Origin: an uncultured bacterium
GTDB lineage: Bacteria > Pseudomonadota > Alphaproteobacteria > CAISDR01
Reading direction: 5' to 3'
Length of the DNA: 7,816 nucleotides
Assembly: GCA_903884125.1 (NCBI GenBank)
Contig: CAISDR010000610.1
Coordinates: 1 to 7,816, forward strand
Each line of letters starts with the position of its first letter. Positions within the stretch are counted from its first letter, which is position 1. The translations under genes were made by a program, and so were the position numbers. Under the pieces are notes generated by a model, which was not told the origin of the DNA, made no database searches, and worked only from the letters and a program-made list of their open reading frames with translations. Shown piece after piece: positions 1 through 6,667 of this stretch.

Positions 1-853
1 CTTTTGCTACCTGTTCAACGGCATCCAACGCCTCGGGCCATGCGTTGTTTTGAAACCAGTCGCCCAGAACCCCGATCCGAAAATCCGGCGGCGGCGAATT
101 CTCATCCAGACTGATTTCAGCTTTTGACCTGCGCGCCTGTACGGGGTCATCCGCATCATCGCCCTGGGCCGCATTATAGGCCAGCGCCAGATCCCCCACG
201 GTGCGGGCAAAAGGCCCTACATGATCAAAGCTATGGACAAACGGAAACGCCCCACGCCGCGACAGGCGACCATAGGTGGGCTTGAGACCAAACACGCCGC
301 AAAATGCTGCCGGAACGCGTATTGATCCATTCGTATCTGATCCAGCTGCGATAGGCACCAGACCGGCTGCAACCGCCGCAGCCGACCCGCCGGATGATCC
401 ACCCGACATCCGGGTCAGATCATGAGGATTATGCGTGGCACCGTCATGGGCGTTTTCGGTCGTGAAGCCATAGGCGAATTCATCCATATTCAGCGCGCCC
501 ATCAACACGCCGCCCGCATTGACCCAGGATGCCACCTGCGCGCTGTCGCGTGTAGGGGGATTGGCCGTGCGTCGAATTTTTGATCCGGCACGGGTGACCA
601 ACCCTTCAATATCAAAAAGATTTTTGACCGCAAATGGGACACCGGCCATTGGCCCGGGATCAATGCCCTGTGCAACCTGACGATCAATGTCAGCCGCCGT
701 CAAAAGCGCACGATTGAACGTATGATCGGTAAAAGCGTTGATGGCACCATCAAATTTTTCAATACGCCTGATCGCAGTTTGTGCGACCGATACCGCAGAG
801 CGTTTTCCAGCACGCACCTGGTCAGCGATGACCTTCGCCGTGGGATAACTCAC
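1..853 (-). CDS. atzE: AtzE-like amidase (amidase signature family), C-terminus outside window
   Basis: The visible 284 residues are the N-terminal part of an amidase-signature enzyme, which hydrolyses C-N amide bonds with a Ser-cisSer-Lys triad. The likely triad is Lys77 (PFAVKN), Ser153 (SGGSSGGS, 150-157) and Ser177 (GSDTNGSIRVP, 171-181). The spacing of 76 and 24 residues fits GatA and other family members. The GSDTNGSIRVP motif followed by FGLKPTYGRLSRRG and FPFVHSFDHVGPFAR is typical of the AtzE branch (1-carboxybiuret hydrolase, cyanuric acid catabolism) rather than GatA. The start is GTG at 853, overlapping the atzG-like stop by four bases (GTGA), so translation is probably coupled. 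No in-frame stop interrupts it before position 1. The AtzE family assignment is strong. The exact substrate is inferred, because AtzE-type pairs also occur without a cyanuric acid pathway. It is probably cytoplasmic, with no signal peptide visible. Confidence 0.9.
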   Translation of the reverse strand, partial: MSYPTAKVIADQVRAGKRSAVSVAQTAIRRIEKFDGAINAFTDHTFNRALLTAADIDRQVAQGIDPGPMAGVPFAVKNLFDIEGLVTRAGSKIRRTANPPTRDSAQVASWVNAGGVLMGALNMDEFAYGFTTENAHDGATHNPHDLTRMSGGSSGGSAAAVAAGLVPIAAGSDTNGSIRVPAAFCGVFGLKPTYGRLSRRGAFPFVHSFDHVGPFARTVGDLALAYNAAQGDDADDPVQARRSKAEISLDENSPPPDFRIGVLGDWFQNNAWPEALDAVEQVAK

Positions 854-1038
854 GGCGAAAATACCTGCGCGATTTCCTCATCCGAATCCAGCTCAAACGC
901 CTGCAAGGGTGCGGTCAGCTCAAACAGCCGCTCAAGGTTACCAATAACCCCAGCAGAATATTCCGCTGGTATATTCAGATTTATTAGCTGGCTTGTCAGC
1001 TGTGCATATTCCTGCACCGGGATCGGCTTGTCGGGCAT
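850..1038 (-). CDS. atzG: AtzG-like small subunit of the amidase (DUF4089 type)
   Basis: This 62-residue protein lies directly upstream of the AtzE-like amidase. The family (AtzG, DUF4089) is a GatC-like small helical partner that wraps around AtzE and is needed for a stable, active 1-carboxybiuret hydrolase complex. The sequence has the expected pattern: an N-terminal helix (QEYAQLTSQLINLNIP), a middle helix around residues 26-40 (GVIGNLERLFELTAP) and an acidic C-terminal tail ending in EEIAQVFSP. I chose ATG at 1038. An in-frame TTG at 1044 would add two residues. Neither has a convincing Shine-Dalgarno sequence. The stop overlaps the amidase GTG start, so the two subunits are probably made in a fixed ratio. 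The gap to the upstream membrane gene is 88 bases, with no clear promoter or terminator. The call rests on size, sequence pattern and context together. Confidence 0.8.
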   Translation of the reverse strand: MPDKPIPVQEYAQLTSQLINLNIPAEYSAGVIGNLERLFELTAPLQAFELDSDEEIAQVFSP

Positions 1039-1126
1039 GGGCAAATTTCTGTTATGCTGTTGAGCTATCAGGCAGGCTGATTAAATCCCGACTTTGCGCC
1101 CGAAGTCCATCAGGATCGTTCCCCAC
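1039..1126 (-). other. Spacer between ligase-like gene and atzG-like gene
   Basis: This is the only sizeable gap (88 bases) inside the minus-strand unit. I see no hairpin followed by a T-run and no convincing -35/-10 pair. The atzG-atzE pair may therefore be read from the upstream promoter, but a weak internal promoter cannot be excluded by eye. Confidence 0.5.
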
Positions 1127-2377
1127 TCAGGCATCTCGCCTGCGGCTTGAAACCATAAAGGCCGTGGCCGCAAAGAGGGTCGACAGCCACCAGCCCTGCC
1201 ACAGGCTGTAGCCCAGGGCAAAGTATATCAGGACGGCTGACAGGGTTGCCCCCGCCGCGACCTGAATATTTTCATCCGCTCGCCGCAGATACTGAGCCAC
1301 GGATGTCAGAATAATACCGGCCAGCATTGCGCCCAAGGCACCAAGATTAAGCCATATTTCCAGAAAGACATTATGCGGATAGATCGGCATGCGCTGAAAC
1401 CCGGCCTGCATGAATGGATCGTCGGGTCCGACAATCGGCGTGCATTGGCTTAAAACGATCCGCTCTTCGGCATCGGGAAAAAAGCGGGCATTTTCCAGCC
1501 CCCAGCCCAAGAGCGGCCGTTGAGAAATTTTCTCGGCCGCCCCACGCCAGATCAACAGACGATGAACCGATGATGGTTTGGACCATAGCCGGCAAATATC
1601 CGGGGATGTGGGATCAATCATGAGCGCCAATGGCCATGCAAGAACAAGTGCCAGTGCAATGGAGCCAAGTGGGATGATCCAGAACCGCCGCCAGAAATAG
1701 CCCGCGACCAAGCCACCAAACGCCATCATGACAGCAATCTTTGCCGCCCATTGCCAGAGCACGAATATTGCTGTTAGCGCCAGGATGGTGAATGCCAGTG
1801 CCAGCGCACGTTCGCGCATTTCCAAAAGCCGCACCAGTAACGCTGGTAGCAGGATGACAGCAAAGCCAAGTGGTGCGCTATTTGAGTTCATTACGACAAG
1901 TTCAGGGCGTACCCCTTTGAACCAGTTGAACACACCACCAACCGTCAGCGCATCACCAAGAATAAGGGACAACCCAAGCATGGAACCAAAGACGGCCGCG
2001 AAAGTCAGGCGCGCCTGCATGATATTTGTTTGTCTGGACAAAAGCCCAATGAAGCCAATTCCACCCAATATTTCCGCGAGTAGTTTGACCGACCTGATCC
2101 AGGCGTAATTGGGATTTAGCGCCAACGGGCTGATCGCCGCCGCTGCGGCCACAAAAGCCAGCAATGGCCAGTTGGCGCGCAAACGCGGCCAGAACTGTTC
2201 GGGTTGGTGCAACAGCCACAGCATGTGCCCCAAACCCAACCCGGCCACAAAAATCAATACTGTCCGGTATTGCGGATAGGCAGACAGGAAAAACAAAAAC
2301 ACCACACCCACAAGGGCTGCCTGCGCCAGGGTAGGCGGCGATGTGTGTGTGCTGTTCAACGCCATTGCAGGGGGCAT
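1127..2377 (-). CDS. O-antigen ligase/polymerase-like membrane protein (Wzy_C/WaaL family)
   Basis: This 416-residue protein is dominated by hydrophobic segments, about ten to twelve likely transmembrane helices. The long hydrophilic stretch at residues 255-335 sits where WaaL/Wzy proteins carry their large periplasmic loop. In that region are the family hallmarks: HRLLIWRGA (272-280), PLLGWG (288-293) and PHNVFLEIWLNLGALG (334-349). Arg273 and His335 lie where WaaL enzymes carry functionally required Arg and His residues. Such proteins transfer or polymerise undecaprenyl-linked glycans (LPS O-antigen, exopolysaccharide, protein glycosylation). The substrate cannot be read here, since no other glycan gene is visible. 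The start at 2377 is tentative. It lies 22 bases after the sulfatase stop, and the nearest purine-rich site (GGAAG, 2398-2394) is 16 bases upstream, too far to be ideal. ATG at 2365 is an alternative. The gene is probably co-transcribed with the sulfatase. Confidence 0.8.
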   Translation of the reverse strand: MPPAMALNSTHTSPPTLAQAALVGVVFLFFLSAYPQYRTVLIFVAGLGLGHMLWLLHQPEQFWPRLRANWPLLAFVAAAAAISPLALNPNYAWIRSVKLLAEILGGIGFIGLLSRQTNIMQARLTFAAVFGSMLGLSLILGDALTVGGVFNWFKGVRPELVVMNSNSAPLGFAVILLPALLVRLLEMRERALALAFTILALTAIFVLWQWAAKIAVMMAFGGLVAGYFWRRFWIIPLGSIALALVLAWPLALMIDPTSPDICRLWSKPSSVHRLLIWRGAAEKISQRPLLGWGLENARFFPDAEERIVLSQCTPIVGPDDPFMQAGFQRMPIYPHNVFLEIWLNLGALGAMLAGIILTSVAQYLRRADENIQVAAGATLSAVLIYFALGYSLWQGWWLSTLFAATAFMVSSRRRDA

Positions 2378-2399
2378 GCAAACCGACTGTCGACTTCCA

Positions 2400-4259
2400 T
2401 CATGGCGTTACGATGGGGAAATTGGCAGCAAGCGGTTCGATCAGGTTAATAAATGCCTGATAAAGTGCCGCATCGCCTTCGATCATCACATCACCGGATT
2501 CAACCCGCGCCGCAATCGGCACACCACCGAAAAGTGACATCAGTAGATCGGGCCGTGTCAGCTTGATCGTTGCGCCAGCATTAGGATCGACAACGCCCAG
2601 CTCATGAATCAGAACACCATTCTCAACCGTGATCAGAATGTGTTCGTCGCGGTCTCTAAGGTTCAGATTGATCTTGAACGGCTTTGCTGCGGCCTTGTCG
2701 GCATTCACCCGCACCGCCGCAAAATCCAGCACCATGGATGTGGTGGTCGCAGCCAGCACATCAGGACTGAAACCCGCCGGTGGCAGCTTTGTTGGACCAT
2801 GGCGCAATTCCTGGGCACCGGTCAGATAGATATTGCGCCAAGTCCCAGCCTCGCTTTCAAAGCCAAGGGCGGTATAAACCTGGGCCAGCAATTCCCGTGC
2901 ATCCACATTTTCCGGATGCGCAAATACCGCATAATTGAGCAAGGTGGCAGCCCAGCGCAGATCACCTTCGGCCTTGCTTTGACGGGACAGCGCCATGACC
3001 TTGTCCAATCCACCCATAGCGGCCACATATTTGATTGCCGCAGGTTCCGGCGGCAGCGGATTAAGGTTGGCAGGGTTGGCATCATACCAGCCCAGATAGC
3101 GCTGATAGATCGCCTTGGAATTATGACTCATCGTGCCGTAATAGCCGCGATTGAACCATTGTTTAGACAGGATTTCCGGCAGGCGCAGCACCTCGGCAAT
3201 TTCCGCTGGCGTCTGCCCGGAATTCATCAGACGAACAGTCTGATCATGCAGGAATTTATAGGCATTGCGATGACTGGTCAGAAAGGCCACAATTTCATGG
3301 CTGCCAAATCGCGGTATGCCATGGGCGGCGAACATGATTTCACTTTTGTCGCCAAACAGCCGGATTGATTCCGTCAGATAGTCAGCCCACGCTTTAGAAT
3401 CTCGCACCAGCGCACCACGCGCCGGTAACAGATTATGCATGGTCAGATTGGCATTTTCCGCCATAAACACGGCTTTGAATTGCGGCAGAAAAAAATTCAT
3501 TTCCGCTGGCGCTTCTGTCCCCGGTGTCAGCTGGAACACCATGGTCACATCACCAACGGTCATTTCCTGACCCGTATGTGTGATCAGGTCGGTTGGCGCA
3601 ATCAGCGACAGGGTGCCTGCCGACGGACATGGCCCGAGTCCGGATGTCATCTCGCCCTGTGCACCACGGGGCAGGGTTGTGCCAAACTGGAACCGCGCGC
3701 GGCGCATCATGGCAGGGCCCGCTATGATATTTTCAGATACAGCATGTTCCAGAAAGCCTTCGGGCGCTATCACCTTGACCTTGCCGCTGGCCGCATCAGA
3801 GGCATTGATGACACCACCAACGCCACCATAATGGTCGGCATGGCTATGGGAATATATCACTGCCAGAACAGGCTTGACCGCCACATGTTCGCCCAGCAGT
3901 TCCAGCGCCGCACGCGCCACTTCTATCGTGGTCAGTGGATCGACCACAATCCAGCCCGCACCTGCGTCAATGAATGAGACGGTTGATACATCAAAACCGC
4001 GCACCTGATAGATACGTTCATCCACTTTGAAAAGACCGTGCTTGGTCAATATCTGGGCCTGACGCCATAAACTGGGATCGGCACAGTCGGGGGCCGGTGC
4101 GTTCAAGAACCCATAGGAGGACAGGTCATAGGCGACCCGCCCGTCAGCGCGCAGAATTAGAGAGTCCTTTCGGGTGGCAATAAACCCGCGATCGGCAAAT
4201 TCAAAATCGCGGCGGTCATCTTCGGCCACCAGCTTCGCTGTCTCGTCCCTGTGTGTCAT
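2400..4259 (-). CDS. Alkylsulfatase of the metallo-beta-lactamase fold (SdsA1/YjcS type)
   Basis: This 619-residue protein matches linear alkylsulfatases, which hydrolyse alkyl sulfate esters such as SDS to alcohol and sulfate with two zinc ions. The metal ligands are all present: HSHADH at 138-143 (His138, His140, Asp142, His143), Glu249 in TEAP, Glu268 in MAEN and His313 in AAHG. These keep a constant 31-residue offset from SdsA1 (169, 171, 173, 174, 280, 299, 344). The order is catalytic domain (about 15-365), helical dimerisation domain (about 370-500) and SCP2-like C-terminal domain (about 505-619) that binds hydrophobic tails. Unlike SdsA1, the N-terminus has no signal peptide, and the missing length fits the 31-residue offset, so this version looks cytoplasmic. 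The start at 4259 is supported by GGGAG at 4271-4267, seven bases upstream. It is the first gene of the minus-strand unit. Whether it prefers primary or secondary alkyl sulfates cannot be told. Confidence 0.95.
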   Translation of the reverse strand: MTHRDETAKLVAEDDRRDFEFADRGFIATRKDSLILRADGRVAYDLSSYGFLNAPAPDCADPSLWRQAQILTKHGLFKVDERIYQVRGFDVSTVSFIDAGAGWIVVDPLTTIEVARAALELLGEHVAVKPVLAVIYSHSHADHYGGVGGVINASDAASGKVKVIAPEGFLEHAVSENIIAGPAMMRRARFQFGTTLPRGAQGEMTSGLGPCPSAGTLSLIAPTDLITHTGQEMTVGDVTMVFQLTPGTEAPAEMNFFLPQFKAVFMAENANLTMHNLLPARGALVRDSKAWADYLTESIRLFGDKSEIMFAAHGIPRFGSHEIVAFLTSHRNAYKFLHDQTVRLMNSGQTPAEIAEVLRLPEILSKQWFNRGYYGTMSHNSKAIYQRYLGWYDANPANLNPLPPEPAAIKYVAAMGGLDKVMALSRQSKAEGDLRWAATLLNYAVFAHPENVDARELLAQVYTALGFESEAGTWRNIYLTGAQELRHGPTKLPPAGFSPDVLAATTTSMVLDFAAVRVNADKAAAKPFKINLNLRDRDEHILITVENGVLIHELGVVDPNAGATIKLTRPDLLMSLFGGVPIAARVESGDVMIEGDAALYQAFINLIEPLAANFPIVTP

Positions 4260-4266
4260 CTGCCCG

Positions 4267-4271
4267 CTCCC
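4267..4271 (-). promoter_or_regulatory. Shine-Dalgarno site of the alkylsulfatase gene
   Basis: GGGAG on the minus strand lies seven bases before ATG 4259. It fixes the start at a residue with no upstream room for a signal peptide. Confidence 0.6.
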
Positions 4272-4350
4272 GAATTATCATTTGTATAGGTCCGACTTAA
4301 CTATGCCGTCCGATGGGCTGCAAGGGTCAAATGTAACAGGAGCAAAGAAA

Positions 4351-4392
4351 ATGGCATCGAGATTGCAAATTTTTTGCGGATGCCTAATCTAG
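4351..4392 (+). CDS. Possible 13-residue leader peptide upstream of the DUF3604 gene
   Basis: An ATG preceded by AGGAG (4338-4342, eight bases upstream) opens a 13-codon frame encoding MASRLQIFCGCLI, ending in TAG. Its ribosome site is better than that of the DUF3604 gene itself, whose start lies 57 bases downstream. The frame ends in a Cys-Gly-Cys-Leu-Ile tail and coincides with a dyad able to form an RNA hairpin. This arrangement resembles translated leader peptides that control a downstream gene. It could equally be chance, because short frames with a good ribosome site arise randomly, and a promoter guess at 4363-4390 would leave it untranscribed. I recognise no known leader family. Conservation in relatives is not known to me. 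Confidence 0.3.
   Translation: MASRLQIFCGCLI
4353..4384 (+). repeat. Imperfect inverted repeat (dyad) in the control region
   Basis: GGCATC (4353-4358) and GATGCC (4379-4384) form a perfect 6-base inverted repeat. Nested inside are GCAAA (4365-4369) and TTTGC (4373-4377), separated by TTT, with a further possible U-G pair (4364/4378). As RNA this gives a bulged hairpin, and as DNA it could be an operator. The T-run is in the loop rather than after the stem, so it is not a standard terminator. The dyad lies entirely within the leader-peptide candidate. Confidence 0.5.
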
Positions 4393-4449
4393 CACTTAAA
4401 CGCGCATGGTCTGACCTTGCCAGATAAGTGTTATGTGGGGATTGTGGTG

Positions 4450-6651
4450 ATGAAAAGCATATGGCTGCGGGTGGCGCTGGGCATTGCCGGACTGGCGTTG
4501 GTGTTGGGAATCATTTATTTCGGGGCAGGATTGGGTTGGTGGGGCCGCTATGAAGGTCCCGGTAGGATCGCTGGAAGCACACCACACCAAACCCCAGCAA
4601 TGTCGGATCGTCGACAGATTCTATTTGGCGACCTTCATGTGCACACCACTTTTTCTACTGATGCTTTTTTTACAAGTCTGCCCATGCTGCAGGGCAAGGG
4701 CTCACACCCACCTGCCGATGCTGTGGATTTTGCGCGTTATTGTTCAGCGCTGGACTTCTGGTCCATTACAGATCACGCCGAAGGGCTGACACCCCAGCGA
4801 TGGAATGAGACCATTGAGACGGTTCGTCAGGCTAATGCCATGGCTGGCGACCCGGCCAATCCTGATATGGTTGTTTTTTTAGGGTGGGAATGGACCAATA
4901 TCGCCTTTTCGGCCGCCGAACATTACGGCCACAAAAATGTGATCCTTCGCGATATCGATCAGGTTCCAACCCGCCCCATCGCATCCATGGGAAATCTGGG
5001 TGGTGGAAGCAAAGCCACAAGTGTGGTCGATATGTCCAATCTGGCCTTTATCGCCCCGGGCGAGCGCCAACGTTATTTTGACATGGCCAGATTTCTGCGC
5101 GAGAGGGCGGGTGTTGCTGACTGCCCAGCTGGCCTTCGCGAACGGGACATGCCGAAAGATTGCTTTGAAGCGGCAATGACACCAAGGGACCTGTTCTCGC
5201 GACTGGATGATTGGGGCTTTCCCAGTATGGTCATTCCTCATGGCAACAGCTGGGGACTTTATACGCCGGCAGATGCCTCGTGGGACAAACAGCTCAAGGC
5301 CGATCAGAACGACCCGAAATATCAGTTCCTGGTCGAAGTTTTTTCCGGTCATGGCAATTCCGAGGAATACCGAGACTGGCGACCGGTTGTGTTTGACAAG
5401 GACAGCAAGGCGATCTGCCCACCGCCACGTCCGGACTATCTGCCGGAGTGCTGGCAGGCCGGCGAAATTATACGCGGACGCTGCCAGAAGGCTGGCGAGA
5501 GCGCCGACACCTGTGAAAGCCGCGCGGTAGAAGCACGTGACATCTACATCAAATTCGGCGTAGCAGGATTCAGGACTGTGCCTGCACAGACCGCCGAGGA
5601 CTGGCTGGATGCCGGTCAATGCCGTGATTGTTTCAGGGCAGCCTATGGCTATCGCCCGATGACGTCGAGCCAATATGCCCTGGCGCTGACAAATTTCGAT
5701 GATCCGGCCAAACCAAAACATTTTGAATTTGGCTTTATCGCATCAAGTGACAATCATCAGGCGCGCCCCGGTACGGGTTACAAGCAATATAGCCGCGACG
5801 AGATCACTGATGGCGCGAATGGCGCAATAAACATCAATGTGCGCGATGTGATGTCGGGTGCTTTCGGCAAACAGAAGACCGACCCAAGAGCGCAGGCGTT
5901 TGATCGTTCTGCCTTTGGCGGATTTTCACTGGCCAATACAGAAAGGGTCGCATCATTCATGTCGACCGGCGGTCTGGTTGCGGTTCATGCCAATGGGCGT
6001 GATCGCAACGCCATCTGGGATGGTTTGCAGCGCAAGGAAGTGTACGGCACCTCAGGCGACAGAATTCAATTGTGGTTTGATCTGGTAAATGGACCCAACG
6101 GCGAACGGCACATGGGCGCAACGGAGACGATGACCGCAATCCCGCGCTTTTCGGTACAGGCCATCGGCGCATTCAGACAAAAGCCCGGCTGTCCCGAAGA
6201 TAGTTTGAAGGCTGTGTCGAAAGACCGGCTGGAAAAGCTGTGCCGAGGGGAATGTTACAACCCCAGCGATGAACGCAAGATGATAACCCGCATTGAAATC
6301 ATCCGCATCAGGCCGCAGACCAGCCCGGGCGAAGACATGCAAAAGCTGATACAGGACCCATGGAAAAGGTTTGACTGCAAACTTGACCAGGCGGGCTGTA
6401 CAGCTGAATTTGACGATCCGGAATATCCGGCATCAGGACGGCCAGCGACCTATTACGCCCGCGCGATCGAAGAACCGCGCATGGTAGTCAATGCCGCCAA
6501 TCTGCGGTGTGAAAAAGACGACAAGGGCAATTGCATAAAGGTCAATCCCTGCTACGGCGATTATCGTACCGAGCAGGCGGACAGTTGTCTGGCCATGTCC
6601 GAGGAGAAAGCCTGGTCATCGCCAATATATCTGTATCCCAGGGCCCAGTAA
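4450..6651 (+). CDS. DUF3604 family protein, PHP-like metal-binding, exported or membrane-anchored
   Basis: This 733-residue protein matches the DUF3604 family, whose biochemical role is not firmly established. It starts with a short basic N-terminus and a hydrophobic segment (about 7-29) that works as a signal peptide or anchor, so the rest should be periplasmic. The metal motifs resemble PHP phosphoesterases: FGDLHVHTTFSTDAF (59-73; His63, His65), FWSITDHAE (103-111; Asp108, His109), IPHGNSWG (262-269; His264), EVFSGHG (296-302) and SSDNHQARPGTGYK (432-445; Asp434, His436). Eighteen cysteines, including CRDC at 391-394, are spread over the exported part and suggest disulfides. I prefer ATG 4450 over in-frame GTG 4444 and 4447. 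GGGGA at 4437-4441 is eight bases upstream of it. The next gene follows after 16 bases. The family call is strong; the reaction (perhaps hydrolysis of a phosphate or other ester) is inference only. Confidence 0.9.
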   Translation: MKSIWLRVALGIAGLALVLGIIYFGAGLGWWGRYEGPGRIAGSTPHQTPAMSDRRQILFGDLHVHTTFSTDAFFTSLPMLQGKGSHPPADAVDFARYCSALDFWSITDHAEGLTPQRWNETIETVRQANAMAGDPANPDMVVFLGWEWTNIAFSAAEHYGHKNVILRDIDQVPTRPIASMGNLGGGSKATSVVDMSNLAFIAPGERQRYFDMARFLRERAGVADCPAGLRERDMPKDCFEAAMTPRDLFSRLDDWGFPSMVIPHGNSWGLYTPADASWDKQLKADQNDPKYQFLVEVFSGHGNSEEYRDWRPVVFDKDSKAICPPPRPDYLPECWQAGEIIRGRCQKAGESADTCESRAVEARDIYIKFGVAGFRTVPAQTAEDWLDAGQCRDCFRAAYGYRPMTSSQYALALTNFDDPAKPKHFEFGFIASSDNHQARPGTGYKQYSRDEITDGANGAININVRDVMSGAFGKQKTDPRAQAFDRSAFGGFSLANTERVASFMSTGGLVAVHANGRDRNAIWDGLQRKEVYGTSGDRIQLWFDLVNGPNGERHMGATETMTAIPRFSVQAIGAFRQKPGCPEDSLKAVSKDRLEKLCRGECYNPSDERKMITRIEIIRIRPQTSPGEDMQKLIQDPWKRFDCKLDQAGCTAEFDDPEYPASGRPATYYARAIEEPRMVVNAANLRCEKDDKGNCIKVNPCYGDYRTEQADSCLAMSEEKAWSSPIYLYPRAQ

Positions 6652-6655
6652 CAAA

Positions 6656-6659
6656 AAGG
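6656..6659 (+). promoter_or_regulatory. Shine-Dalgarno site of the DUF3299-like gene
   Basis: AAGG lies eight bases before ATG 6668, in the short gap after the DUF3604 stop. It supports this start and indicates a shared transcript. Confidence 0.6.
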
Positions 6660-6667
6660 TCATCACC

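Larger units (their letters stand above)
4260..4449. promoter_or_regulatory. Divergent control region between the two units
   Basis: The only space where both outward-facing units can start is this 190-base, AT-richer stretch. On the minus strand, the AT-rich block TATACAAATGATAAT (4288-4274) could hold a -10 element, but no good -35 box precedes it. On the plus strand, TTGCAA (4363-4368) and TAATCT (4385-4390) lie 16 bases apart, matching sigma-70 boxes at 4 and 3 of 6 positions, which is weak. GTCCGA occurs twice as a direct repeat (4290-4295 and 4309-4314), 19 bases apart. Promoter location is an inference from layout; individual boxes are uncertain. Confidence 0.5.

Noticed and set aside
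1..853. Amidase as GatA of the Glu-tRNA amidotransferase
   Set aside because: The partner is an AtzG-like protein, no GatB is adjacent, and the GSDTNGSIRVP motif fits the AtzE branch better than GatA.
722..1063. Plus-strand frame of 113 codons across the amidase and atzG genes
   Set aside because: It is antisense to the coupled atzG-atzE pair, which shows catalytic motifs and a GTGA overlap.
1953..2381. Open frame of 142 codons overlapping the ligase-like gene on the same strand
   Set aside because: It is a shifted frame of a hydrophobic gene; the alternative frame keeps the Wzy_C motifs and the membrane pattern, while this one does not.
2604..3368. Open frame of 254 codons on the plus strand, opposite the alkylsulfatase
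   Set aside because: It is antisense to a gene whose zinc-site spacing matches SdsA1 exactly. Its composition (many Gln, His, Arg) looks like a shadow translation.
4290..4314. Two GTCCGA copies as a regulator operator
   Set aside because: Two hexamers in 25 bases are weak evidence, and no regulator is nearby. Kept only as a remark in the control-region entry.
4370..4384. T-run with nearby stem as a possible transcription terminator
   Set aside because: The T-run is in the hairpin loop and not after the stem, and no gene on the plus strand ends upstream of it.
4879..5721. Long open frame of 280 codons on the minus strand, inside the DUF3604 gene
   Set aside because: It lies wholly antisense to a gene with clear family motifs, has no recognisable domain of its own, and is explained by codon bias of the opposite strand.
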